NCBI GenBank assembly: GCA_905250115.1
Contig: CAJNOI010000061.1
Span: 454,184 to 518,183, forward strand
Direction: 5' to 3'
Length of the DNA stretch: 64,000 nt
DNA from: Adineta steineri
Lineage: Eukaryota > Rotifera > Eurotatoria > Adinetida > Adinetidae
Below, in pieces: positions 27,638-38,000 of this stretch (the first letter of the stretch is position 1; the number at the start of each line of letters is the position of its first letter). Below the pieces are notes generated by a model that was given only the letters and a program-made list of their open reading frames with translations, was not told the origin of the DNA and searched no databases. Both the position numbers and the translations under genes were made by a program.

Positions 27638-28591
27638 ATGAACATTGGAATAATTATTAATAGTTTTGCTTTATTACTTATTTCTTTAATTTTCATTATT
27701 TCTATATTTATTTTAATATTAATTATCTTTCGTATTCGTTCATTATTTTCCAATGTAACTTATCTTTTAATCTTTGATACTTATATATCTACATGTTTAA
27801 CAAGTATAATATTATTCATTATGTATACATATAGTTTATATGGTGATTTAAATCCATCTATTTCATTTGATAATGTATGGTGTAAAATACGTGCATATCT
27901 TGTTTTTGTTGGATATTGTATGTTTTTTAATACATTTGTTCTTCAAGCTATGTTTCGTCTCTTTCGAATAGCTTTTTATAGACGAAAGTCTTTACAATCA
28001 CGTGAATTTTTTATAATTGCATTTATTATTCAATGGATCTTATCATTTATTTTACCACTTTCTAGTCTTCTACCAAATGATTATGAATATTTGTCATTAT
28101 ATTTTACATGTTGGATTTCTTTTGAGAATATTCGTGGAACACTTACTCCAATAATATTAATTTATGGTTCGTCTATATCGGCTATATTTTTTATTTATGT
28201 TTATATTATTCGTTATATACGTCGAACAAATCGAATACAACAAGTACGACAAAGATCGAATGAACGAGATTTATTAGTTCTTAAGCGAATTGTTATTCTT
28301 ATATTAGTTACAGTTAGTATTGGTTTACCTTCCGTATTTATATTTCTGATCTATGTCATTGGTCATTATTTGATACCATATACTCATCATATTGAAGGAA
28401 TGTGTTTAATAACTGGACTTTTCACTGCAACGATTTGTTTTACAATTATATCACCTCAAATAAAAAAACTATTTCGACATAATCAACAACAGATATATCC
28501 TATTGAATTAATAGGAAATAATCAAGATCATATAACTCGTACATTTCAACAATTAACCCATCAACATCAACCAAGATCAATTCTTAACTAA
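27638..28591 (+). CDS. Rhodopsin-like 7TM receptor (GPCR), orphan, 317 aa
   Basis: Single-exon frame with seven hydrophobic segments at about residues 5-32, 40-65, 85-108, 125-145, 168-192, 215-245 and 252-275. TM1 ends in a basic RIR, an extracellular Cys (WCKI, before TM3) could pair with the Cys of ECL2 (YFTCWISF), and an ISPQIKKLF motif at the end of TM7 resembles the NPxxY region. The usual DRY at the end of TM3 is replaced by FRLFR. Such short intronless rhodopsin-family receptors are numerous in rotifers; the ligand is unknown. The coding strand is strongly AT-rich like the neighbouring core genes. Confidence 0.72.
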   Translation: MNIGIIINSFALLLISLIFIISIFILILIIFRIRSLFSNVTYLLIFDTYISTCLTSIILFIMYTYSLYGDLNPSISFDNVWCKIRAYLVFVGYCMFFNTFVLQAMFRLFRIAFYRRKSLQSREFFIIAFIIQWILSFILPLSSLLPNDYEYLSLYFTCWISFENIRGTLTPIILIYGSSISAIFFIYVYIIRYIRRTNRIQQVRQRSNERDLLVLKRIVILILVTVSIGLPSVFIFLIYVIGHYLIPYTHHIEGMCLITGLFTATICFTIISPQIKKLFRHNQQQIYPIELIGNNQDHITRTFQQLTHQHQPRSILN

Positions 28592-29334
28592 ATAAACTGC
28601 ATACTCTAATTTCCAAAGATGAGAATGTAAACCATACTGGTGATGTTATTCTTGTAATTAAAAATAAAATGAAATCTAATGCTTTCTTTTCATACACAAT
28701 TAAGATATTTTAAAAGTTCAGTTAAAATAATAAACGTCAATCTTTCTACAACTATTCAAATGATTTGTATGAATTCTTCATGATTTTATTCATCAGTCAT
28801 CTAAATTTTCTTTTCCTAAACATTTAGTTGAATGCGACTAACGTCTTTTATCAAAAGATCAATTGAACATCTTGTGGATATTGTTGTTTATGTATAGTTC
28901 ATTGACTTTCGATCAAAATAAACGATATCTTAGTGGTAAAAGCTAAAATATTTTCTTTAATATGTCTCCCCTAATTCCCATCGATATATTTTATGAAGTT
29001 TATAGACTTCACTATGATTTAATGTGTTGTCTAAAACTGAAAAGATACTATATTTGCTTTGTATGTTGAAAGAATTCACATATATATATACAATAAAGTA
29101 GACAGCTTTGTTTTATCATCATACGAGCAAAAAACACTTCACTGATAACAAACTTATGTCTTTCTTCTTTCTTATCGTTTTACTAACAATAACTTCATAA
29201 AAAAAAGAAGGTAAGAAGAATCACTCGTAGCTCTAAAACAAAACAAACTCAAACATTATTTATTAATAACTGGTCTTTCACTATTTCACTATTTTGGATC
29301 AACCATTATAATTACATTTTATTCCTTGAAAGAA
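28592..29334. other. Intergenic spacer
   Basis: AT-rich DNA with no frame worth calling. It presumably contains the promoter of the ADP-ribosyltransferase gene. Confidence 0.45.
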
Positions 29335-30203
29335 ATGCTTCGCTTTACAAACGTTGATCATAAACCGATACGACTTTCACCTGTTTATGGTTATCGCACT
29401 CATCCATTACTTCCACTTCGACAAGCTCTTGAGCCTATTCTACCACACATAAATCAACTAGATGGATTCATTCAAATTGCAAAATCTGAATGTCACTTTC
29501 CTTCAGAACATGGTCTAACTCGTGAAGAATCAGCAGCTATTTATATATATACAATGGATTGGGGCGAACAAAGCCTTTATCGAGTACTTAATGGACTACT
29601 TAGAATCAAAGACCGAACTGTACTAGTACCATGGCATGGTTATCTAAAATTATTTGACACTGCATTGAGAAAACTACCAAGCCAACATATAAATTTATGG
29701 CGTGGAGTGAATGTGGATATCAGTAAAAACTTCAAAGAAGGTGAAGAACTAACTTGGTGGAATATCACTTCAAGCTCAAGTTTAGTAAAAGTAGTGAAAC
29801 AATTTCTTGGCCAATCTTCTACATTATTTCTCATTGAAGCTAAGAATGGAAAACTCATATCAGCATATAGTAATTTTCCTGAAGAAAACGAAGTGATTCT
29901 AGGTTTGGGTACTCGAGTTCGTGTTGTGAGTGATGCACTCGATTCTTCATCATTAAATGTTGTGCATTTGATGGAATTGTTGGGCGAAAATGATGAGAAA
30001 CTTCCATCGACGCTACCAACTATGAATATTGATACATCTACCAACACCCAAACCGGTAAAGTAGCTTTTATATGAAATATCCGATTGTGTATCATTGTTT
30101 CTTTCAATCTTATACAGAAGTATCAATGGATGTTGAAGATTCAACATTCAAAGTTCATACCTATGAAGATGGTAGCAAATACGACACACTGATTCAAATA
30201 TAA
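29335..30203 (+). CDS. Mono-ADP-ribosyltransferase (arginine-type fold)
   Basis: Exons 29335-30055 and 30118 onward. The second exon reads into an in-frame TAA at 30,201 if not spliced further, giving 268 aa. The R-S-E signature of arginine-specific ARTs is visible: Arg in NLWRGV, Ser run in WWNITSSSSL, and the catalytic ExE inside FPEENEVIL followed by GTRVRVV. The upstream region has a TREESAAIYIYTM motif typical of this family. ARTs transfer ADP-ribose from NAD to proteins; in bdelloids they are often joined to other domains (recollection). Exon 2 ends with a MORN-like half motif (TYEDGSKYD), and MORN exons follow directly, so the true product is probably an ART-MORN fusion of about 457 aa (see the MORN array). 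The ATG at 29,335 is chosen; a TTG lies nine bases upstream. Confidence 0.8.
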
Positions 30204-31221
30204 CATGTCAGAAAGTGTCGCTATTTATTGTTAAAAAATTCGACGTAAATTGTTAGCAGTATAAAAGAATAATGACTAAGGACAATGGGTGAAGCAGAAA
30301 AAACATGGAAAAGGGACATATTACTATACCGATGGGAGAAAGTATACGGGTGATTGGGTCGATGACAAGAGGGTAGGTGAAGGGACTCAGACATGGTCTA
30401 ATGGTGATAGATACGAGGCGAGGTATTCATAAATGTCATCTCATCATCGATGGTGGTACTTAATCAACTGGCTAATATAGTTTATGTGATCAGTGAATAA
30501 GTCTTGGGCCAATTTAAGGATGATAAGATAAATGGAGAAGGCACGAGATACTACGCCGATGGGAATAAGTATACGGGTAATTGGGTCGATGAGAAGAAGA
30601 CTGGCCAAGGAATTTTCACATGGCCTAATGGTGATCGATACGAGAAGAGATATTTCTAAATGTCATTTCATCATCGATGGTGGTACTTAATCAACTGGCT
30701 AGCATAGTTCATGTGATCAGTGAATAAGTCTTGGGAGAATTTAAAGATGACAAGATAAATGGAGAAGGCACCAAATTCTTGGCTAGTGGGAATAAGTATA
30801 CGGGTGATTGGGTCGATGACAAGAAGACTGGTCAAGGAATTTACACATGGCATAATGGTGATCGATACGAGAAGAGATATTCATGAGTGACATCTTATCA
30901 TCGATGGTAGTACAAAATGAATACAATAGCATAAATCATGTGATGAATGAATAAATCTTGGGCCAATGGAAGGATGACAAGAAGACAGGTCAAGGAATTC
31001 TTACATGGTCTGATGGTGATCGATACGAGAAGAGACATTCATAAATTTCTTCTCACCATCTATTGTAGTAGTCAATGAACTAAGTAACGTAATTCCATGT
31101 GATGAGTGAATAGCTCTTGGGACAATGGAAGGATGACAAAATGAATGGAAGAGGTAAAATGCGTTATGCTAATGGTAAAGTAAAAGATGGAATGTGGTCC
31201 AATCATGTTTATATTCGATAA
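30186..31221 (+). repeat. Tandem MORN-exon array, 3' part of the ART gene, with non-GT-AG introns
   Basis: Five open blocks: 30280-30417, 30507-30644, 30734-30871 (138 bases each), 30961-31029 (69 bases) and 31120-31221 (ends in TAA). Each encodes MORN repeats (for example KYTGDWVDDK, GQGIYTWHNGDRYE). Every block is a multiple of three, has no internal stop, and rejoins in phase 0 as RYE|GQ, exactly where the MORN consensus continues. The spacers are 94, 89, 89, 89 and 90 bases, have stops or shift frame if read through, and none has GT at its start or AG at its end. Most begin AAGAG and end TCTTG. Two readings are possible: a functional ART-MORN protein with unusual introns, or a recent pseudogene array duplicated after splice-site loss. 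I favour neither strongly. Confidence 0.65.
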
Positions 31222-32728
31222 CACGTAGTTATTCCTGTATTACATATAATACGTACGTTCACCTTGGTATCTTGTTTTTTTTTCAAACAAAATAAAATTT
31301 AACACTATGAAAGAGTACAATGAAAGAGTGCTTAAGAAACTCAATAGTTAGTTAACTTGTGCAAATTATTATGAGCTGTGTATTTTTTACTGAATAAAAA
31401 ATGAAAGGTGAGCATGGAAGATCTTTACGAGTTATATAGGTTCGAATCAGTTTTTAGAATTGCTGATATGGTTTCTTGAACATCTGACAGTCTTATTTGA
31501 TGAAATGAATATTGCTCAAACTATGAATAACATTTGAGTAACACTGGGTAGCTTTAGCTAATGCGTACAATAGTCGAGAGTTCTGTAGAATTTACTGAAG
31601 GTGTGGTATTTTAGAATGGTTGTATAAACTAACACATATATCTGACGATGAAGCGGAATGCGATAAATGAAGTTTTAAGAAAAATAGACACAAAAATCAT
31701 TTCATATGTAGCTAATTATGTATGACATTTGAAAATAGAAATAGTTTTGCATTGGATTGAAATCTATTCGATGAGTTATGTGAAGTCCATGATTTTTTCT
31801 AGTAAAACAAGAATGATCAGATGAAAAGAGAGATGTTTCACTACATCTTCTAACAAAATTATGCTATGTCATAGTTATAAAATAATGTAGGCAACGTCAA
31901 AATCGCAATAACAGTTTAATTAATTGATTGATAGATATACCAGTTTATTGTTGGATTAAACTTGTTGACCTTATTGTAATATGCATTGGATTAATTAATT
32001 TTGTTCGAAAGATTTTGAAACTTCTTTTATAGTTCGATACCTGTCAATGATGTGAAATGAAGCCCTTGTAACAAGCACAAACATGACTTAATTATTATAT
32101 TTTCTTGGACAAATTCAATGACCATCAGAAAAGCTCAATAAAAATCGATACTTGAATAAATGAAACTTCTTTTTTGATAGTTTTCTGAGAGCAAACAACT
32201 TGACGAAAAGAAATGAATACATAGCATTTGATGTTCAAAGTCAGTTAAACATGTATTTTAACTATAAATGAAAAGAATCTTGAACATAAGATATTGTGTT
32301 GAAACAATAACTAACAATATAAATAAATCATAGAATAGGTTAGTTAGCGATATAAAACCAATATATTATTTATGTTTGTTTTCGCTTCAGAATGAATCAG
32401 TTTTTTACTGTATTTAATAGTTTTACCATTGCACAATATTAAAATGCGTCTACTTATGTGAGAATTTAATTTCAAAAACATGTCGTTATAATTATCATTC
32501 GAATAATATCGTAGTCATTCATTCTATTCATATCATAATAAACCCTCTGGATCCGTATCAACCAACATTTCCATTTCATAATTAATTCGATCTTTTGATG
32601 ACATTTCTTATAAAGTCAATTGAACTAATTTTTTCTAAATATAAATGAATGATTGCTATATATGATAAGTATTGATTTAAAAAATAAATACAGATTAACC
32701 CTTAAAAGCCGAAGGAGTTTTTTTCAAC
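31222..32728. other. Intergenic spacer
   Basis: About 1.5 kb of AT-rich DNA without a supported gene or repeat. Confidence 0.45.
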
Positions 32729-33004
32729 ATGAGAAGAATACATACATCCACACCCACACCCACCTATGATAAAAATAACTGTTTACATATTTTCCCTTTA
32801 GATGGAGATTGTCAACTAATAAATTGGTTTCGTAATCAATTCTTAGAAGAAATTTCAGGTACTGATATAGATCCAAATATTAATGAATTATATATTTTAA
32901 CAAGAACAAAAAGTACTACTGATAAAGAGAAAAAACGATTATTCATGGTATCAATGAATCTTATTAGTAAAAAACATGTTTTTCCGGTAGTGTTTTCTAG
33001 ATGA
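32729..33004 (+). CDS. Small hypothetical protein, 91 aa
   Basis: A short open frame beginning MRRIHTSTPTPT and ending VFPVVFSR. I recognise no family. Composition is plausible for a soluble small protein (mixed acidic and aromatic residues, no low complexity after residue 15), but there is no supporting signal such as a conserved motif, and it may be one exon of a larger gene or spurious. Confidence 0.3.
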   Translation: MRRIHTSTPTPTYDKNNCLHIFPLDGDCQLINWFRNQFLEEISGTDIDPNINELYILTRTKSTTDKEKKRLFMVSMNLISKKHVFPVVFSR

Positions 33005-33898
33005 GTAATAGCCCATTACAATCATGACAAAAGCAATTATATAATATTGCTTTTCAAATAGATTATATGTGTCAAAAATAAAAAATGCATTTTACAATAA
33101 TTATTTCTTTGTCTTCAAGCTTCACGAATGTTTATTTATTTGTCATAGTGAATTTATAAATGTTTTGTGCATTTAAGAGTTGATTACGCGACCTGTTGTT
33201 TACAGTATTCCAAAAGCATTTTTTTCTTACTCTGTAAATTGAGCAAGATGTTTAGCAAATTCTATATCGTCTTTAAATTTAATAAGTATTGAATATTATA
33301 AATCGTACGTTCTTTTTATATAAATACATTTATTTATAGGAATTTAAAGGCTTCATATAATTACTATTCACATTTATAGAAAAAAAAGTGTTTGTCTTCT
33401 TTTATGCCGTTGTTAAAGCAACATAAGCATATTTACATTAAACGACTGCCTTCTTTTTTTTTTTGGTAGTTCAAATTACTTTTCTTATCTTCAGGAAGAA
33501 TCAAATAGCATACATTATTCATCATTAAAAATCTGCGAGAATATTTAAACCATCGCAAATTGACATTACACATACTTTTTTCTTTCTCTCTCAGTTCTTC
33601 TGCAGTTTATACACACCCTTAGCGTCTAATTTGCTCAAATATTCTTAGCAACTCATAACAACTTTCTTCTTCTTCTTTTTCTGCCAAAAAATCAACATTC
33701 ATCCAAACAACACAAAAAGAAAAAGAAAGGAGTGAAGAGAGGAGAAGAAAAAAAAACTCTTCTGATTTATGATAGTTAAAAGGAAAAAGAGATTAAAAAC
33801 ACGTGTATGTCGAGAATTTGTAACATATAATCTTTCTCTTTTCAGATATAATTCTTGAATTTTATACCAAAAAAAACCGAACATTGTTCTAAGAAAAA
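33005..33898. other. Spacer with pyrimidine tracts
   Basis: No gene seen. CT-rich stretches at 33,570-33,690 and a purine-rich segment at 33,715-33,760 precede the EF-hand gene and may be part of its promoter or 5' untranslated region. Confidence 0.4.
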
Positions 33899-34923
33899 AT
33901 GGTAAGATAATTATAGTAATTAATTATGTATCATAGATTTGTTTTATTAGCCAAAAGAAAAAGGAAAAGCCCCTAAAAAACCGGCTAAAACGGATAAACA
34001 AAAAAAAGCTGAAGCTGAAATGATGAGAAAAGTTGTAGGTCAATATGTAAGTGAACAATTATTATTTAATGAAACATAAAATTTATTTATAATAGAATGG
34101 TGTATTATCCAAAGAAGATATCATAGGTAATATTACCAGATATTATGCATACTTCATTTAAAATATAATTAGAATTTTATCGTAGCTATTTAGTAACGAT
34201 AAGAGCTTTTATTCTATTTGGGTCTATAGAAATTGAGTACTTATGAATAACAAAAGTATCAGACATTTTTCTCGATGAATGTTTTTAAAAAGGAAATAAA
34301 TTGAAAATGTCAACAATGAAACATTCTCTTACTTATATCATTAAATAAAATAATTATTTAGGAATGAAAGAAATATTCGATACATATGATGGAGATAATC
34401 AAGGATTTATTAAAGCAAGTAATCTTGGACTTATTCTTCGTACATTGGGTTTTAATCCACGTGACAGTGATCTTCAACGTGTAGGAAAAGAATATGATCC
34501 AGAGAGTAAAAACTAATTTTTTCATTTTTCCATATATATGATATTTATGAATTTATCTAGGAACGGATAGATTAAAATTTCCTGAATTTGTTGCATCTAT
34601 ATTAAGTATTCCAACAACAATAACTGACAAAGAAATCATACCAGCATTTCAAGTATTTGATTTAGAGAAACGTGGTGTTTTAGAAGCTGATGAAATATTA
34701 AAATGTTTAACAAATGTTGGAGAAATGTTAGATGAAGCTGAAGCAAAAGCATTCAAAGATAATCTTAAACCTGATGATCTTGGTTTATTTAATTATACTG
34801 GTAGGAAATTTAATTTTAATTTTTTGATTATTATAATTTTATTTTGTAGATTTTGTTCTGAAATTTACTGAACCAAAAAAGAAAAAGAAGAAAGGAAAAA
34901 AGAAGGGAAAGAAGAAAAAATAA
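33899..34923 (+). CDS. EF-hand (calmodulin-like) protein with Lys-rich ends, 6 exons
   Basis: Exons: 33899-33901 (only the ATG), 33951-34046, 34096-34126, 34362-34505, 34561-34800, 34850-34923. The product starts MPKEKGKAPKKPAK, then a calmodulin-like body. The first EF-hand is GMKEIFDTYDGDNQGF, with loop positions 1 and 3 Asp but Asn at position 12, so calcium binding may be weak. A second helix-loop-helix (FDLEKRGVLEADEILKCL) lacks most acidic ligands. The tail is a run of Lys/Gly to the stop at 34,921. It resembles small axonemal or centrin-like EF-hand proteins; exact orthology is not clear. All splice sites are GT-AG. The first intron falls directly after the start codon, which hides the gene from single-exon ORF scans. 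Confidence 0.8.
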
Positions 34924-35038
34924 ATATTGACATAAAACTTTCGTTAAAAAATTTTCTACAATTTTGCCGTTCAAATAATATATATATTTAATATTAAAAA
35001 AGAAAACAAAAAAAAATTGTTAATTCATACTAATAGAT

Positions 35039-38000
35039 TCAAACACATCCAATAGCTTCACGCATTATAGTACGATATTGTTCTTGAGTTATATCAAACT
35101 CTCCACCAGTATTCACACCAGGTAAATGAATTTCTGCTGCTAATTGACGATCTTGTGTAAGAGACTAAAATGAAATAAATAAATAAATAAAAAAATGAAT
35201 TTTGTCAAAATAGAAACCTTAGAAAATTGTGGATTTGAAAATGTTTTCATTGTTGTTTGAATAGTTGAACCAGGAAGAATAGTACTTTGACATTCATTAA
35301 GACGAGTATTTAGCTAAAAATAAATATATTCAATAAAATAAACAAGACGGATTCTTATATACATTAAATGCGGTTTGATCAACTAATTTCATTTTTGAAC
35401 GCATTAATTCTTGTTTCACTGCAACATTTTCTCCAGTTATTTTATAATTAGCAATAGTTGAAAAAAGATCCTAAATAGATTTTTGTTTTCAATAAAATTT
35501 TCTATTCATTAAACATACATTTAAAAGTAATGTTGAACTTTTATAAATATCAGCTATTTCAGTTGTTTTGGTATCTTTTTGTGGCATTGGAAGTTTAGAT
35601 AATTCACTTGTTGTACGTGACATTTTTAATTGCCATAATTCATCTTTTAATAAATGAACTGTATTTCTTAATACTGCGACCTAAAAGATAAATACATATA
35701 TAAGAAATTATATAAATTGCATATATAGATTCATACTTCTTGTTCGTTTACTGTGGATCCGGTCATTCCTTCATTATTATATGACGATGATAATTGTCGT
35801 TGTAAACTCATTCCACCATCACTTGTAGGACCTGAGTAAAGAAAAAATCATTTATTCGAGATAGACAATAATCGTGAATTTATTACTTAAAAGTCCAGAT
35901 GTTTTTTGTGTAGCCCCACCTTTTTTCTGCATAATATCATCAACAAGTTTCGTTTTCGTTAGTTGTTTCAAACGCTCTTTTAGTGCACTTTTTTCTTGTT
36001 CAAGTTGTTCATTATCATTTTGTAATACACCCATAGCTTCTTCACATTGTCTATATATGATAAAAATATCCTATATAATTTATTCTTTATTAATAATTGT
36101 ATATACTTTATTTTTTTCTGTGCATCAATTCGTGTTTCTTCTAAAACTTGTTGATGTTTATTCGTTTTTTCATCGGATTCTTTTTGTAAATTGTCGATTT
36201 TTTTCTCGTTCAATGCTAAACGTATATTCAATTCACTTAATTCATCATGTTTTGATTTAAGCATTTTTTTCAAATCAATTAATTCTTCATCTTTTAATTC
36301 CAATCGACCACGTATTGAATCTGATTCATTCATTGAAGTTTTTAATTGTTCAGCAATTACATAAATTGGTTGTTTAGGCTAAAAAAACATCAATTAATAA
36401 ATTCCAAAAAATTGTTTTTTTTATGTACTTTTTCATTCTGGTCATTCATATTTGAATCAAATGAACCATTTTCAAGTGCATTACTAACATTGATTAATGT
36501 TGAAAGAGTTTCATACATAGAATTCCTATAGAAAAATAAATCGATTAACAAACTTTCTTCTTATTTCATTTACCATAAACTATCATATGGACCACTATCT
36601 TCTTTTTTATAAATTTTATCACATGCTTGATATGCAATATTTTCAATATCTTGTGTACTTACACGATCGTTAGGATCTGAAGGATAAAGAAAAATATAAT
36701 TTTGTTTTATTGAAATAGAAGTTACCAGAAAGTATAAGAATTTGAGTTGTTAAACCTGAACATATTTCATGAAATGTTTTTGTTAAACGATCTAAATTTC
36801 GAATAGTTGATTCAATGGAAGATATCGTTTTAGTGTCAAGAATTAATGAATGATTTGTATTATCATCCTGTGGTACAAGACGATTGATCTTTATTTGTTT
36901 TTTAAAAAAAAGAAATCAAAGATTAGGATTAATTATTCTAACATATTTAATTACTTTTCCTGCTTGAGCTCGCATTTGTTCATTACTTTCAACGAGACGT
37001 TTAACAAGTGCAGCAAATGGACTTTGATCACTACCAGCCTGAAACAGAAGAAAGAGATTATTCATGATCGATGATACTTTAAAATAGATTTCATATAAGC
37101 ATTAAACAGGCGAAGGTTTAAGTCTTTTGTAAATCTTCCCAATAGAAATAGTCTTGATTTGTAATTCTAATGAACATCTGAATGATAAATTAAGAAAAAG
37201 CAAGACTTAACATATTTTTTAAAACTGTTATTACATAAGCTATTTATAAAACGTGCATAAAAAACTTAATTTTCTTTTCAAAATATTGTGAAAAAGCTTT
37301 AGGAAAGTACGCATATGTAAAGCATAGAATTCTGTATGACTTACAAGTCACTCTCTATAAGATTCTCATTTAGTTGAAAACTATCTACTATGTTCAGGAT
37401 CTCAAATACAAATCAAAATATAAGGACTTAATCTGAGATTTCCACAAACTAATGTACAGAAACATCACAATACAACTTTTATACAGAAAATCTCGCTTAA
37501 AAAATAAATTTCTCTCATGCATTTAGAAATTTTTACCTGTCCATGTTCCTATGTTATATAAAAATTCATATTATTTTTACTATTATTATAAAAATATATT
37601 CTTATTTTACCTTTTGTAAAAGTTGTACACGTTGAATATCAGTTTGAAGTGCATCACTACTTAGCAAAACAACTCGTATTAAATCTCTCAGATAATATAT
37701 CATCGAAAATTTCTCTTGATGTAAATGACTCTTATAAATATGCTAAAAAACGAAAAAAATTCATTTAGAAAAAAAAGATTAATTTTTCTGGTAATACGTC
37801 ATAGAATGTGATTGTTTTATCCAATGCATTTAATGATATTGAATCATGTAATTGATCTTTTTGTAAGAGATCAATAAGAAAATCAAGTGATTTTTCATGT
37901 GATAATAAATCATGATAAACAGTTGCTAAATGACGAAGTATATCTGGATTACATATTTCTAAAGCTCTAGAAAAGCAAAAATTTTGAAATAATAAATTTT

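Noticed and set aside
30404-30500. Canonical GT-AG alternative for the MORN spacers (donor at AATG|GTGATC, acceptor at AATAAG)
   Set aside because: It works in phase for two spacers only, fails for the fourth (no AG) and fifth (wrong phase), and would delete the conserved GDRYE half of the MORN motif.
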